From Chara braunii (Eukaryota; Streptophyta; Charophyceae; Charales; Characeae): 64,000 nucleotides of DNA. The notes beneath the pieces are model-generated. The model searched no databases. It worked only from the letters and a program-made list of their open reading frames with translations, and was not told where the DNA came from. The stretch spans positions 2,093,025 through 2,157,024 of the forward strand of contig BFEA01000202.1 in the NCBI GenBank assembly GCA_003427395.1, read 5' to 3'. Below, in pieces: positions 33,233 through 45,258 of the stretch. The translations under genes were made by a program, and so were the position numbers. Numbering within the stretch: the first letter of the stretch is position 1; every line of letters begins with the position of its first letter.

Positions 33233-33529
33233 TTGTTAGGAATGACTCTTCCTGGAACTACGACCTTCGAGGCTAATTGTGAGCGGTGCGGCACGCCGTA
33301 TATGCCTTTTTTAATGGGGTGGTGCAATGTTGTTGTGGAGGAGCCAACGACTACTTCTGAGATTCGGGCCTCGTGCTCGGGTGAGGACAATAGGTACTAC
33401 GGACTTCTTCCTAGCGATTGGGGCTCGAAAAGGTCAGCGAAGACATTTTACTTTCTTCAAATATTTTGTGGACAGATGACTGACTTAGGATACCTAAAGC
33501 TGGCCGCAAGTAGGAGCCGTCTCGATTAA
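33233..33529 (+). CDS. Short hypothetical ORF with Cys pair
   Basis: A 98-codon frame with FEANCERCGTPYMPFLMGWCNVVVEE, which has a CxxC and a later Cys and reads like a protein fragment. No start context or homologue was recognised. It sits just upstream of a Penelope-like tail and could be the remnant of any element. Low confidence that it is or was a gene. Confidence 0.25.
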   Translation: MLGMTLPGTTTFEANCERCGTPYMPFLMGWCNVVVEEPTTTSEIRASCSGEDNRYYGLLPSDWGSKRSAKTFYFLQIFCGQMTDLGYLKLAASRSRLD

Positions 33530-33645
33530 AGTAGATAAAAGTTTTGATCCCACATTATCCCAGTGACAAATTTATCCGAACAGGAAAGTGAGCCCTGTCA
33601 ATGACAAATGACAAACATGGACAAACGAGGTACGTATAAGTCTAT

Positions 33646-33890
33646 CGTATGGGGCCCTGAAAAGACTAAGAGGCGTATGGGATCACAAATCGAGCATAAG
33701 AACCGAATGAGGCATAGCAAAAAAGTAGGAGGCGACTTAATTAACCTCAACAGGAGTTCAAAGAAGTTTTGGTCTCAATTAAACGTTGGTAAAAACATGA
33801 AAGTGGACCTGTACGTCTATATTTGCTCGAACAAGGAAATTGTGATATCAATTAACGTTAATTAACCTCGATAAACACAGTAAAGAAAAA
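33646..33890 (+). mobile_element. 5'-truncated Penelope-like element tail
   Basis: Homologous to 5427-5650: it starts within the last RT codons (CTGAAAAGACTAAG) and continues through the 3' tail to CCTCGATAAACACAG. Severe 5' truncation is typical of target-primed retrotransposition. Helitron-related sequence follows immediately, as it does at 5.7 kb. Confidence 0.7.
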
Positions 33891-33899
33891 ACAAAAAAA

Positions 33900-35672
33900 A
33901 GAACTAACCTCTTATTTAAAGTTATTTTCTTTGATCTTTTGTGCTTCGCATTGCGACCACATTCTTTGTGTTGTACTATGTTTTCTTTGTTTTTCTTTTT
34001 TTCCTCTCTTTTCTACTTGCCATTATATTACTCTTCTTAATATACTTACATCTATATATGGATGTTTTGAGGTGTATTCCTTTCGTTCAGGTTTTCTATA
34101 TGCATCTTATTCCTCCTATCCACTGTGAGGTGCCCATGCACAAATGCGTACGTACGTGCCCATTAATATGGCAGAGGACCAAAGTCCACGGGACAGTTCA
34201 ACCAACAGTAATCTTTCCACCGTTCCAACCTTCTCTTTGCATGCCGATAGGTCCTTGCATGTTTCGTGGAAGCATAGCAAACGTCATCGACCTTTTGAAG
34301 GGTTATTAATGATCCTTTGGTGTCTTCACTGATAGTATCAAAGTGTACTTAGTGTCCTTCCGTTGTTCCATGTCAAGTCAGTTTGTCGTCGTAAACTCTC
34401 TTCTTCCTCATCGAACCATAAATTAGGATTGCATATAAGTTCGGATGTTACTCCTTGCCCCTCTACGAGCGAGACATCAATGTCATCACAACATGAACAC
34501 CGCAAATGCGGACGACCACCTTTAAAAGTCGTCGAACCCAGAGGTCTTTACTACAGGCGGTAGGTGATGCAAATGATCTGATTGCTCGTAGGAGAGAAAC
34601 AACCGATGGTAACTCAAGATGAAGGTCCTGATTGTTCTACGGAAGAACAATGTTGTGATAGGTCTCTATTATTTTGACAACCGATTCCATCGATGAATGA
34701 TTTCACAAACTCTGTGTTTTGCAAAAGAACGAGTCAAGGAAATAATAATGTTCGTGTGGATCACATAAGTTGTCACAAAAATCTTTCTATGACGTTGCAA
34801 AGTGAACGACGACTTAAAATTTGTACGGATGTTGCGATAAATGGAAATTTCGTTTTGATGGTTGAAAAATCTGTTTTACTGGATAATTTTCCCTCGCACT
34901 CGACACATGTGCACAATTGTTCATCGTCGACATTGACTGTCGATGTCCGACAAAAATATGTTGAGAGTAACCTTTATCCTCCTTTGACTTATGCTCATGG
35001 AAATCCATCTTCTGCCGCCACGACCCCAGAAAATTCGTTGAACACATTGATTAAAAAGTTTGGTGGATTTCATAATCGACGAAGAAGATTATTATTATGG
35101 AAACCGATTCGTTCAAGGCGCAACAAACGGTACCGTATGTTGTTGATTCGATAACTCCGTGTTAATAAAGTCGTGCGTCACTTAGAACTTGGATCGTTGT
35201 CGTTGATGCCTCGTCGTGAGTCGTCGGGCTATGATGGAATTGCAATAATTGTTGAAAGTATCGCAGAGGCTAGTGGAGGAACGAAACAAGTCGATACAAT
35301 GATTGTGAATAAACCATGTTTTACGTCGCACATAATTTCAAAACGAAGAAAAAAGCAAGAAAGATGAGCAAACTTTCATGTTAAACAAATGCGTGCATTG
35401 AGAGAAGAGACCATTCATTGAGCCGTTCACAAATATGCACATATATGAAGCCTTCTCAAAAGGATTCCTCCCGTGGTTGCTTCTTCCACTCCTCATTCCG
35501 CTCCGGTCCATAGACTCCACCTTCAAGCAACATCTCCTCCAAATTTTTAACGTCTTGCGGATTTTGCTCCACCATCCAATATGTCAATGCCGATAGTCAC
35601 TACTGAGGTTATTGTTTCTGCTTTGCCGGTCGCTATGACTACTTCGTCTCCTGCCCGTTGTGTTGTGCCCGC
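33900..35672 (+). mobile_element. Helitron internal-deletion derivative, interrupted by an LTR
   Basis: 33930-35404 aligns with the Helitron 5' portion (5700-7155). At about 35405-35410 it switches to sequence equivalent to 20105-20372 in the second ORF. The Rep and helicase are missing entirely, so this is a non-autonomous copy. Its 3' end is cut at 35672 by the long LTR-like element copy 3. Confidence 0.75.
34144..35401 (+). pseudogene. Helitron protein N-terminal region, deletion derivative
   Basis: Starts with the conserved VPINMAEDQSP (34159-34190). Later coding blocks at 34693-35154 match 6441-6903 (for example NRRRRLLLWKPI, RRNKRYRMLLIR) and 35173-35367 matches 6927-7113. Stops and frameshifts separate the blocks (for example TGA at 34675 and TAA at 35152). 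Nothing here encodes an enzyme; it only shows that the 5' half was once coding. Confidence 0.6.
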
Positions 35673-38600
35673 TGTCAGAGCGAATACCCTGACAAGGTTA
35701 TCCGCCCTGGTTTCGCAAGTGACAGGAAGTAAGTTTAAAAGTATAAGTGTACCGCGCGAGTCGCGACTAAGTCTGTTGGATTACACTAACAGGATGGTTG
35801 ACTAGAGTAGGGCGTGAGTGGGCGCGCAGTCTTAAGGCGCGAGTGTGATTCCTTCGTTTGATTGGGCAACCGACTTAGTTGGTCGGCCTGATATTTTTTT
35901 ATTAAAGAAAAAAAAGGGTTCTTTATTTAGGATGGCTGACCACTGGTAGGCTTGACATACGAGGTGGGGTGCGAGGTAGCCACGGTGCGAGAGGGCAAGC
36001 CGGCGCGGAGGCCTAGTGACGGCATGCTTAGTTAGAAGGAGGTATGAGGGTCGGGCTGCTTTCCTAAGCCTGGGGGCTGCGCAACACCCGTTTGTGTAGG
36101 ACACCTCGCGCGTTGATCCTAGGCTTGGGCTTAGCCCTATAGGTTACGGTACTGGACTTGCACGGCGGAGGTACGGGGTTCGAGGCCAGTGGGCGGCAGC
36201 ACGGAGCGTCGGAGAGGCTAAGGGGTCGAGGATCCCACTGGACTATCCCCCTTAGTTTTGTTGGGGAAGTCCGGTTGTGGGCCCGCTCGGCTGAGTCAGG
36301 GAAGTGCCGGTAAGTCCCTCCTCCTCTTCCCAGGGTGATTTAGTTTTATTACTTTTTATTATCCTTGTTATTTTTTCCCTTTCTTGAAGTCCGGGGCCGA
36401 TACCGGTCCCGAGGCCGGCCGGTGAGGCGAGGGCCCTGCTCAGTAAGTACACCCGCGAACTGTCGAGGTACAAGCCTGTGTTCGAGCCCAGATGAAGGAA
36501 CTTGATGAGTAGAAAGCCAAAATATTTTGACTTACCTGGGGCCGCTCCAAACCTGGCTTGACTCCTTCGGGATATCGGTTAGAATTGGAACGATACAGAG
36601 AAGGCTAGCCTGGCCCGGCGGGAGTGCTAGTGGTTGACTCCTGTCGAGGTCATTCGTCGGTCCGGAGGCCACTGGCCAAAAGGCCTCAGAGGTATAAATC
36701 AAGAGGCAGTGAACAAACTACTCGTCCATCCCTGCGTAAGCCATGCGAGGGCAAATAGCGCAGCGGGAGAGTAGAGCAGCAACGTGAGAACTGAACCCGG
36801 ACAGGAAGCCAGGTCAGGCGCACGGGAAGGTAGGTGATGATGACGGAGACAAACGCTGGTGTCGACCGTTCGGTTGTAGGAAGAGAGGTGGGGTGGAACG
36901 GTGGGCGGTAGCAGAGTAACGGGCGGTAGCGGAGTAACGGGCAGGAGGTAAGTGGTAGAGTGGTGAACGAACCCGGACGCGAAGCTGCGCCGGGTGCATT
37001 CGAAGATTGGTGTGACGGAGGCGGGGGCTATAGCAGTCGGGCAGGACCGTCGTCAGCATCCCAGGCATAGGGGTGAAGAGGCGGGTTGGACCGATCAAGT
37101 GTTAAGTTTTCTCCCCCGTAGTTAATCGAAGTGAGAGATGAGCCCTGCCGACCGACAGTATGACCGAGTGCTGTTGAGAAGGCGACGGGGATGAATAGGA
37201 TAAGAGGCAGCGGGAACGAGCAGACGAATTAGCGTAGTGGGCGACGATCGGTAGGAAGGAGAAAAGAGCAGAGCTACGGAATGAGGTAGAGGGGAGCGTG
37301 GAGGACAGGGCAGGCGAAGACAGCGGAAGAAGGAGAAGGGGCTGTGAATCCGGACGGGGAAAAAGGCCAAGTGAATTCAAAGTGAGTGATGAAGAAGGCG
37401 ACGGGTGAAAGGAGATGACGGAGAGGAAGGGCGTATAGCTCCTTCGGTTCTTAACGGATTTCGACAAGGTAAGGATCGGATCCGGGGCTATGACGCCGGA
37501 CGATTCTGTTAAGAACATTGGTTTTGGCAGTAGGCAAGGAGATTAGAAGATAGTGGGAAAAGGAAGTGCGAGGAGCGATGGTGGAGGTTAGGATATGAGG
37601 AGGAAGTAGTGAGCTCACATGGTTCTCAACAGAGTCAGATGAGTAAGGGTGCGAAGCGAGGGCTTTCGGATGTTGCGAGTGTGGAAGCGAAAAGAAAACT
37701 TCGCTGACTATGGCGGGAAAACGGAGAGCGGGAAAAGATATATGAAAGTGGGAGTGCACCTATCCACACTTGGGCGGAAGATTCAGTCGAATTTTCTCAT
37801 CCTACCGAATAGAGGGGCGTGGGGCTAGCCGTGGGGTGAGGAGGCCTTACCTGGCTAGGTCGGGCATCTATCGGTGCTGGTGTTGCTGTAGCTTAGGGGA
37901 GGATATACCTCGATTGTACGATTACTCAGCCAACAGAGACGGAGAGGGGAGCAACCTCGAGGAGGGAGCTTGCCTGTTGGCCGGCGTCGTAGCAAGAAAC
38001 GCCAGTGAATGCACCTCCCCACGTGCTAGGGGAAGGTTCGTTTGGGTTAATTCTTTTGTTTTTATGATTTTTTTCTTTCATTCCAAAGATAAGAGTTGCG
38101 TGAGGCGAGCTGCGTGACTGGAGACCTGCCTATTCGAGAGGGGGATCAAAAACCCGAGAGAGGAGACTGGGCAGAGGGCTGTGATGTTGCAAGGGCACGT
38201 ACCTGGGTCTGGCTTTAGTTTGCAAAGGTCGACGTCCTCATGCACATTGGATACGACTGACATCGGCAGGGTGGTACTGTAAGTTTGGATGTTGTTGGCC
38301 ACTGCGCAACAGCGGCGTGAAGGAAGGGGCTACCCTCGCGCTCTGTAAGTACATCTATACAGTGCGTATATGGCTATAGGGACCTGTTCCTTACTGATGC
38401 TGCGGGCGGTAGACTGTGTACGACTTTGGCCAGAAGCGGGCGAATGCCGTCACCGACTGCTTAAGTGAGAAGCATAGCAGACATCATAGAGCTGTATGGC
38501 TCATTCGCACAAACAAGTGGGCGGGCGGTTCGTAGCCAGTAAGAAGGGCTATCTGCAGCTGATAATACAGAGCGGGCTGAGAGATTGAAATTTTGAAGAA

Positions 38601-41180
38601 GGCAGATTGTGGGGCCGGCGGTCTGCAATCTTTTGCACAGTGGCTACTGCTAACTACTATTGTGTACTGTGGATGTATCTGGGGACAGTGCACAAGCGGC
38701 TGCCTACCGTCCACTGTCGTATATTGCGGATGGCTGCGTGCGAAGTGCTATACATACAATGTCTTATGGAGGATTCAATTAAGCTACTTGCGCCTCAGAT
38801 TGCTGTGTGGCGGCGACCGGTCTAGGGGGAAATGCTAGAATTTAAGGGAGTAGCCAGACTGTGAAGGTGGGGTCTCACCTATTTAGGCGGCAGAACCAAG
38901 CGGGAGCACCAGACTGAGGAACAGGGGGACGGGGCAACGGAGCCAGAGGACTACCTACCATCTGCTGGGTGGCTCAGCCTGTTGAACAGTGGGGCTTACC
39001 TACTGACCGCTACCGCTGCTGCTGTCTGCTGCATTTAGGCGTGGACTACCGCTGCTGCTGACTACTGCGTATTGTGCACAACCTGTTGCTGCTGCGGATT
39101 GGGCACGGGCTGCTACTGTTGCTGCTGGTCACCACTGAGTACTACTACTGCATCAATGGACTGTGTGCGGGCCGCTGCTGATGTGCTGACTAGACACGAC
39201 TGTTGCTTCTGTTGACTGTACGCAGCTGCGACTTTTGATTGTACAGAAGTTATGGCTGCCTGCTAGAGTCCGCATACTGCTGCTGCCCGCTGTTGGTTAT
39301 TACATACTACTTCATACTACCGTAGGCTGTGGCCAGATGATACAGACTATTGTGCGGCGATAACTGGACTATAAGGAGAGTTGCTGCGAATTGAGGGTTC
39401 GTCAGGATAGTTGGATTCAACAGTTTGATTTCAGGATTGACCAAGTTGTTACAGATTGGCCATCATTGCGGGGCCCTCAGGCGATTGAAGATAACAAGGC
39501 CCTCTCTCGCGAGTCTGAGCGCACCCTCCTTGGATCTGAGAGTCTCAAAACCTTTCTCCATCTGCCCTTCTCACTCTAAGTCTAGTCTGTTGGTTACGAG
39601 AGGAAGGCAACAGGCGGGATTGCAACCCGTAGGACCGCATCAAGACTCTGTAGGGGGTCAGCCCACCGATTGCGGGAGCTCTACCGGAACCTAGGCGAGG
39701 TTCTGGAGGCAGGGAACCCCCAGGTAAACTACCTCTATCTGTATAACCCACTATACCCATGTTTGTCTATCCCCCCTGTAGTTTGATTGGTGTATGCATG
39801 CCTGTCCCTATGATTTTTGTTTTCTCTTCAGGACATATCCAGACTAAGTAAAGGAATGCATGTACAATGTCAGTTTCAGTGTTCATTGTATGATTGAAAG
39901 CAGATTGTGGGATTGCATCTGGGGGAAGGATGGGAGAAAGGCAGTATTGCATGAAGTTTGACTGGGTCAACTAAAGGATGGGCCAGTTCCATAAGTTTGG
40001 GACGACCCAGTGCTATGTTTATTTTTTGATTGCTTGGAGGACCAGACAAGTTCTATAAGTTTGGGTGGTCTGTTTGCTCTAACTTGTGAGGGCTGACTGT
40101 GGTTGACTTTTCAGGGGCCAAGCATGCTCCATAAGTTTGGGTGACTTGGTCGCCTTGTTTACTTTGGGTTTTGTCAGTTTCTTTAATTCCTGAACGAGGA
40201 GGCCTGAGCATGTTCCATAAGTTTGGGTGGCTCAACCTCTTCCTGCTTTGGTTTTAAGAGAAACGAACCAGGCTCAGGACCAATACATGTTCCATAAGTT
40301 TGGGTGGTCTTGGTCCAACGCCTCGCACATGCTGGAACCAGAAGGTTATAACTTGGCTATACCCTATTATTATATTATCTATGAACAGGCTAGTCAGACA
40401 GGGTTCCATAAGTTTGGGTGGTCTGATTATAGCTTATCACCAGCTGCAGAGAGTATTAATTAAAAATAAAATTTGTGGTACGAAGGGGCAGACCGAGTCT
40501 TAAGCTGAAGATGATCGACTCAGTTATATGCTATCTCAAAAGACTAAGTGCAGACAATTATATAAATTCTGGATACTTAAACAGTTCGGGGCGGTTAGGG
40601 TGGCCTAGTCACATGCCCAAAGAAGAGAAAAGTTGTTGTGCCCTTTGTTTGTGTATACTTCATGGTTGGGCTAGACATGTTCCATAAGTTTGGATGGTCT
40701 AGCTTTATGCCCTATGTAAGCTGGGTATAAGGGGATAAATCATTGAAAGACTATGAATTATTGTTTGCTAAGTTGACTTGGGGATGGTGAGAGTACTTAC
40801 CTTTGTGGTTTGGCCTGCATGTGACTGAGTGATGCCACTACTTAGTCTGAGTTTCAGTTGATAGGTAGTTGATTTAGTTGCTCGCCACGTGCTAGAGCCA
40901 TAGGAGTTAGTTTCAATTCCTTCATTTTTTGAGTTAGGTTTATTTTACTTGGATCAATTTCTGCATTTTCTGGGATCCTTTATTTTTACTTGGTCATGTA
41001 TAAATCTTGGTAAGCTACTTTCTCTACGGGAAGCGCTGCCGAAATTTCTACAAAACCAAGGAGTTAGTCAAAACGCTGTCTTTTTCAGGATCCAGTTCCT
41101 TTTTTTTTGGCTCTTTGACTTAGCAAAAATTTGGAACAGCTCCTTTCCTAAAGGGAATGCTGCCCAAATTTTTCGGTACC
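35673..41180 (+). mobile_element. Long LTR-like element, copy 3 (3' truncated)
   Basis: Starts TGTCAGAGCGAATACCC at 35673, directly in Helitron coding sequence (GTGCCCGC precedes). The same module order as copy 2 follows: terminal hairpin, CTTAAGGCG block (35830), GC-rich zone, CTG zone, GGGGCCCTCAGGCG block (39470), hairpin array, GGGAAGCGCTGCC units (from 41025). Homology ends at about 41180, inside the second such unit, so about 2 kb of the family 3' end is missing. No coding region supported. Confidence 0.7.
39985..40700 (+). repeat. Array of hairpins with conserved loop, copy 3
   Basis: Seven loop cores equivalent to those of copy 2, near 39989, 40053, 40130, 40215, 40290, 40405 and 40680. 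Between the sixth and seventh this copy keeps about 65 bp (TCACATGCCC...GGGCTAG) that copy 2 lacks; the missing piece in copy 2 is bounded by CTAG on both sides. Confidence 0.75.
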
Positions 41181-41695
41181 TCCTCCCTTTCGGAGGGAAA
41201 CATCATTGCAGGCTCTGCTATCGTCCGGACAGGCCCTAGACTCGGCCTACTTGGACTGGTACCGGCCTACCTCTAACCTACCGCTACTGGGCCTCGAAAA
41301 ATGCCAATTTTTTGTCTTCTTCTGCTCGGCCTCCAGTACCCGACACTTCTACCAGTACTTGAGTGGTACCGGCGTACCTGCTACTTGAGTGTTTTTCCCA
41401 CTGCTCTAAGTGTCGCGGGCCTACCCCCACTACTTGAGTTTTTGCCCCGCTGGAACCCTCAAAGTCGCGGCCACAGGTAAGTACCGGCCCTGCAGGGCCT
41501 TTCAACCAACAAGTACCCTTGCGGGTCACACACACACTCAGCCGACAAACACTCAGGCAGGCACGCCACCCAACAGGCACGCACACACACACAGACTTGG
41601 AAACCACAGCTGAATGCGGGAATCTCAGCAAGGCATTCGTTCCAGCGGCAAATCCCAGAAATCAGCAGTGTTCTCAGACTGTGTTTTGGCCAGTT
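41181..41695. other. Non-coding, CCTACTTGAG-like repeats and GGCAGG tract
   Basis: CTACTTGAG/TACTTGAGTG recurs at about 41247, 41357, 41382 and 41431, with GGTACCGGC motifs between. The end (41525-41600) is CACACACA/CAGGCAGG-rich. No gene seen. Its left edge defines where LTR copy 3 is cut. Confidence 0.45.
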
Positions 41696-41985
41696 CTTCT
41701 TCTTCTTCTTCTTCTTTCCTTCTTCTTCTTCTTCTTCTTCTTTCCTTCTTCTTCTTCTTCTTCTTCTTCTTTCCTTCTTCTTCTTCTTTCCTTCTTCTTT
41801 CTTCTTCTTCTTCTTCTTCTTCTTCTTCTTCTTCTTCTTCTTCTTCTTCTTCTTCTCCGTCGTCGTCATCGTCGTCGTCATCGTCTTCGTCTTCGTCTTC
41901 GTGTTCGTCTTCGTCTTTGTCTTCGTCTTCGTCTTCGTCTTCGTCTTCGTCTTCGTCTCCGTCTTCGTCTTCGTCTTTGCCGTCA
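41696..41985. repeat. (TTC)n and (TCGTCT)n trinucleotide repeats
   Basis: TTC repeat with CCTTC interruptions to about 41855, then TCG/TCT repeat to about 41980. All long frames through it (Ser-, Leu-, Phe- or Lys/Thr-rich) are products of the repeat. Confidence 0.95.
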
Positions 41986-42583
41986 GCATCATCATCACCG
42001 TCATCTTATCATCAGTGTTGTCATCGCCGTCATCCTTGTTGTTGCTGTTGTTGTCAATTCACCTCTCCCTTCCAGTCCCCTGTGAGCTTGCTTCTACTCC
42101 TGTATGTCATTCTCTAACACCCCCCCTCATGTCCCTTTGTTTCCCTCACAATTCCCATTTTACCTTGTGCTATAGTTACTATCTTTGAGCTGTGGAGCTT
42201 ATTACGTGCATTCACTCACAACAGCTGGGAGCGGAAGTGTGATTGGAAATGGGTGGTGTGCTGGCAACTTTGCGCTGAGCTGGTGAAATCCTGATTCAGG
42301 TCTCCTCATTCAATGAGACATTAGACTGGGAGGGTAATCCGTGATTTTCCTGACTGCAGTTGTTAATGAGATGGTCATTTACACTCGAATGACTATGTTG
42401 ATGTGGTCTAGTGTGCCCTATAACCATGCAATGCATCGTTCCATTTCCCAATATTCAACCTCGCAGAAATGGAAATGGTTCATGTTTTCTCTTTTGCAAT
42501 GATTTTGCCGTTTTTTAACCATACAGGTTCTCCCCATGCCGAAAAGAAAAGGGTCTAAAAAATTCATGTTCACCGTCTTGCAG
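41986..42583. other. Non-coding; likely intron or flank of the following exon
   Basis: No element recognised. The end has a pyrimidine-containing stretch and an AG acceptor (CACCGTCTTGCAG) immediately before the LamG-like exon. Composition is more balanced than in the surrounding transposons. Confidence 0.4.
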
Positions 42584-42853
42584 GTTCGTGTATATAACAG
42601 AGCGTTGTCAAAAGCAGAGGTTGAAGGCATTATGTTTGAGCCATATGGCAAAGGATCAACAGATCAGCTAATTGCCTACTTCCAATTTAATGAAACCGAA
42701 GGCAGGAATGCATCCAGCAGTGCAGAACTGCCTGCATATGCTCAATTGCATGGTGCATACTCTGTTTTGTCAGCTGGACCTTGGGGTAATGACTCTTCAC
42801 TGCCTGCCAGGCATGGCCACCATGTCCCCCAGTACCTACCTGATTTCTTGTTA
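42584..42853 (+). CDS. LamG-like (jellyroll/concanavalin-type) domain exon of a host gene
   Basis: After the acceptor TTGCAG, an open frame reads VRVYNRALSKAEVEGIM, the closing strand and helix of LamG/pentraxin-like jellyroll domains (usually DEVRVYNRALS..E), then LIAYFQFNETEGRNASSS, which resembles the start of a second such repeat. LamG domains bind carbohydrate or protein in secreted and membrane proteins. The exon end is uncertain; TTA|GTACCG at 42853 would give 270 bp and keep phase 0 but is a weak donor. Codon choice and lack of stops distinguish it from nearby decayed elements. Rest of the gene is not recognised in this window, apart from the possible exon at 43596. Confidence 0.55.
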
Positions 42854-43024
42854 GTACCGGTTACTTACATGAATGGTTGAGATACTGTGCTTCATGCACA
42901 TGAATTGATTTCGTTTCAGTTTCCATATTATGTCAAGAAAATCAGAAGACTGGCTGGCAATCATAGAGATGGATTTTAATGGTTGTGCTCTTTCTCAATT
43001 TGCCCCTGCTCCTCCGGCCCCCCC

Positions 43025-43114
43025 NNNNNNNNNNNNNNNNNNNNNNNNNNNNNNNNNNNNNNNNNNNNNNNNNNNNNNNNNNNNNNNNNNNNNNNNNNNN
43101 NNNNNNNNNNNNNN
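43025..43114. other. Assembly gap (90 N)
   Basis: Run of N following a C-run (CCGGCCCCCC) and followed by CT/CA microsatellites. Confidence 0.99.

Positions 43115-43193
<79 letters not shown>
43115..43193. repeat. (CT)n(CA)n microsatellite
   Basis: CT repeat to about 43133, then pure CA repeat to 43193. Frames through it are not genes. Confidence 0.95.
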
Positions 43194-43195
<2 letters not shown>

Positions 43196-43595
43196 CATCT
43201 CCTTATTTTGAATGCAGGTTCTATGATTCAAAATGTCCGACCAAGATATGGATGAAATAGACAGATTAGCTTGTTCATTACCATTTATTTTGCAATGATG
43301 CCAACGGGTGGCATGACGTGAAATTCCTTTTCTAACTGGATTTTATTCACACAGTATCATCTTGGAACCAACCGATCAAGCAAGTCTCACCAATGCACTC
43401 AAATGGGACCACTCACAATTGGAAACCAGTCCAGGTTCATGCAGAATAGTCCCAGCATGAGCAGCGACTCGCTAGAAAGTAGACAAAGGAAGAAAGGAAA
43501 TGGAGAGAGAGAAATAATAGTTGCATTAGTAATCAATAACGCAAATGAATCTACTCTTCCTTCCCTCTTCACATCTGGGATCCTCTCCACCTCAG

Positions 43596-43733
43596 CAATT
43601 AGTGTATCTCCCTGAAAGTCTGGGGTTCCCAGCTATGGAGCCCAACCTCCAGCATCAATGCATGGAGTTTGGTGACAACCGTCTTCAGCCTCTTGATGTG
43701 ATCAGCAGCAACTTCAATACCACCAGCGTCCAG
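43596..43733 (+). CDS. Possible exon (138 bp) with strong splice sites
   Basis: Bounded by a pyrimidine-rich acceptor (CCTCTCCACCTCAG) and a consensus donor CAG|GTAAGT at 43734. Length 138 is divisible by 3 and the frame is open (QLVYLPESLGFPAMEP... to NFNTTSVQ). It may belong with the LamG-like exon upstream on the same strand. The minus strand of the same stretch is also open (IKRLKTVVTKLHALMLEVG), so the coding strand is not certain. Confidence 0.35.
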
Positions 43734-45258
43734 GTAAGTCCACGGACGTGCAGTGGGCCCCTGCATTCTCATGGCCTGGTAGGGATTTGGCCATATTGCA
43801 TACTCGGGGTCCAGGTCCTGCTCACGCAGGCGCAAGTGCGAAGCTCCTGCTAGAAGCGCCCGCTCTCAACTAACTAGCGTGGGCCTCAGGGCCCCTCAGA
43901 CATGAAAAATATGGTCCCCGCAAATGTTCTGGCCCACCTTCTCAAAGCTTAAGGCCTCGCAGTTGCAATTGGAGTTGAACTTAAGCTGGTTTGTTGCGAT
44001 CATCATACGCTTTGAAAAACTTGCCCATCACGCCACTTGCTTTCTCAAGCATCCTATTCTTCAAACTGGGGAGCAAAATGAAGATAATACTCAAATACTC
44101 CAAATAACAATGCATTCTGGAGCTTTAAATTCGCGGAAAAAGAATATGTCGTTAAGGTAGCATGCTGATGCACCACACAGCCGTTCTACTCCACCACTCA
44201 GACTGCATGAGGACATCGCCTGCTATCTTATTTATACTATCTTTCTTATCTATACTATCATCCTTCTGTAATGTGGCCCCTATACGAGTCCCGAAAAATC
44301 CCAGACCCATGCTGGTCCATAGTACCTGTACGGTCTGCAACGAACCTCTCAGTCCGACACCAATAAGCGCACACAATCACACAACATGCATGAATGAGAT
44401 CACACGAAGTTCACACTGGAGACCAGAGGGATGAAGACCAGGTAGCAGCTTTAGAATCCCAGCAAGTTATTATACAAGCAATTAAGAGTTTCCGTCACAG
44501 GCTCTAAACAGCGCAAACCCATGTATCCAGTATCTCCACTCAGGTATGTAACTCTTTCGAAGCTCTTCTCTCTCCTCTCTCGGTCTTCTCTCTATCTACC
44601 CCCTCTCTGTTTCTTATCTTCCTACCTGTATGCACTCACACAAATTGTACTACTGCGAGGCATAAGGCCCCGATGGGCCCCTTTGACCCTGCAAGCAGCA
44701 TTGTCGGTCGCCCTAAGTGAAGGCAGGCCCGACCAAGACCACAAGGCCTATTTTCAGGCTACCACGCAACTGGGGAAAATTCAGGCAGTTGCGCATCGCC
44801 AGTTGGTTGAGAGCGCCCAGGCCCTGGCTGCCTTTTCCGTAAGCAACTGAGCCAGGCCCTGGGCCAGATACACAACATGGGCCGAACCCAGGCTGCGGGC
44901 AGTTGGGCACAAGCAACCGTCACAGGCCCTGGGCCTGATTCGTCAGGACCGGGGCTCAGCCTCTTGGGGCCTACCGAAGCTTCTGGGCCGAGGCCCAGCA
45001 CAGCCTGGCCGCACACAGCTGGCAGGGCACTTCCATATCGGAAAGGGCCTGCCCCCGCATTCGGCATTCGGGCACTGGCCGCATGCTGCGCAAGCGCTGC
45101 TGCGCTACTCGCTGGCAAAGCCCACGAGCTCACGGGCGAGCAGGGAGAGCAGGCAGCCATAGCCAAGCTCCGCTGCACTGTGCTGGATGGGGCGCATGGT
45201 GGTGCATGTGGCATCTGTGAGTGGGGGATCGAGGTTGTGAGTGATACGAGAGACATAC
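43734..45258. other. Non-coding, with GGGCC/CCTGGGCC-rich part
   Basis: No gene supported. 44640-45130 is rich in AGGCCC/CTGGGCC units, which give long overlapping frames on both strands with no recognisable domain. Confidence 0.4.

Noticed and set aside
37102-37759. Ser/Pro/Leu-rich minus-strand frames up to 138 codons
   Set aside because: They overlap in different frames in purine-rich LTR sequence, with no motif.
41459-42117. Long Ser-, Leu- or Lys/Thr-rich frames on both strands
   Set aside because: All are products of the TTC and TCGTCT repeats.
42930-43260. Several overlapping frames through the gap
   Set aside because: They run through N bases and CT/CA repeat.
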